From an uncultured Oscillochloris sp. (lineage in GTDB: Bacteria; Chloroflexota; Chloroflexia; Chloroflexales; Chloroflexaceae): a stretch of DNA of 5,404 bases. A program made the translations under genes and the position numbers. Location: the NCBI GenBank assembly GCA_903877345.1, contig CAIRDL010000964.1, positions 1 to 5,404 of the forward strand, read 5' to 3'. Of the stretch, positions 5,111-5,404 are shown piece by piece (positions within the stretch are counted from its first letter, which is position 1; the number at the start of each line of letters is the position of its first letter). The notes under the pieces are model-generated. The model saw only the letters and a list, made by a program, of their open reading frames with translations, was not told the origin of the DNA and made no database searches.

Positions 5111-5404
5111 TGCTCGGCCAGGCGCTCGCTGACCTCATTCTGAAACTTGCGACTCTCGTCGAGCAGCGCCGCCAAACGCTCACTACGCGGCAGCGCCAGC
5201 AGGCGCTGCCCATGCAGCAACAGGCGCAAGGCGGCGATGATTGGTCGGCCAGCGGTCTGCACCATCTCAGCGACGCGGAAATCCAGCCAGCCGGAATTCT
5301 CGCCACGTGGGGCCGAAATCAGACGCAGCGCCGCGCCGTTGAAGAGCAGGCCCGCGCTGACCCCACTCTGGCGCAGCAGCCGCTCCATACGCCCGTGGGC
5401 CGAA
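5111..5404 (-). pseudogene. Internal fragment of an Eco57I/type IIG-like DNA methyltransferase, cut by the element
   Basis: About 98 codons on the - strand, open to the right edge, so the true start lies outside. Key stretches are 'ERLLRQSGVSAGLLFNG', 'LRLISAPRGENSGWLDF', 'AGRPIIAALRLLL' and 'ESRKFQNEVSERLAEQ'. I recognise these, from memory, as the region before the catalytic domain in large (over 1000 aa) N6-adenine DNA methyltransferases of the Eco57I type, found in type IIG restriction and related phage-defence systems. The methyltransferase motifs themselves are not in the window. The family sequence ends at the element's edge. The open frame continues through the element to a stop at about 4879, antisense to the spermidine synthase-like gene's end, but that tail is element translation. 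Only about 50 bp separate the element from the next gene, so the large remainder of the gene is missing. The product is almost certainly inactive. A BREX PglX or DISARM-type methylase cannot be excluded. Confidence 0.6.

Noticed and set aside
4951..5115. TGCTC as a 5-bp target-site duplication of the element
   Set aside because: The right copy abuts the terminal repeat, but the left copy is separated by three bases, so the match may be chance; it is not strong enough to call.

Overview
The window looks like a piece of a GC-rich bacterial chromosome, most likely from the Chloroflexota (filamentous anoxygenic phototroph-like relatives such as Roseiflexus, Chloroflexus or Oscillochloris). This rests on recalled resemblance of the proteins, especially the 'IPFHLTT' spermidine-synthase-like protein, and on the style of the intergenic repeats (GGGGTTA heptamers, GATTTTAG modules). 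No database was searched, so the assignment is tentative.

Layout: four complete genes lie on the + strand. A ROK-family sugar kinase (122-1060) comes first, preceded by an extended -10 promoter placed so that its mRNA would be leaderless. A repeat-filled 241-bp gap (1061-1301) follows. Next is a membrane-anchored FecR-like protein with a beta-rich C-terminal region (1302-2702). The holo-ACP synthase gene acpS (2721-3146) starts 18 bp later, so the two are probably co-transcribed. After a 93-bp gap comes a polytopic membrane protein fused to a spermidine synthase-like domain (3240-4907), starting at GTG. Beyond it lie about 50 bp with nothing recognisable, then a 152-bp non-coding, MITE-like element with nested inverted repeats (4959-5110). 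Last, on the - strand and running off the right edge, is an internal fragment of a large Eco57I/type IIG-like DNA methyltransferase, cut off by the element.

How the genes fit together: acpS makes active acyl carrier protein for lipid synthesis. The kinase phosphorylates a sugar. The other two are envelope proteins of unknown exact role. I see no pathway uniting them; this looks like a housekeeping neighbourhood rather than a dedicated system. The accessory signal is at the right end, where a restriction- or defence-type methyltransferase is broken by a small mobile repeat. The intergenic regions are unusually rich in dispersed repeats, and two genes (the kinase and acpS) take their last codons and stop codon from repeat units. 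I found no convincing new multi-gene system.
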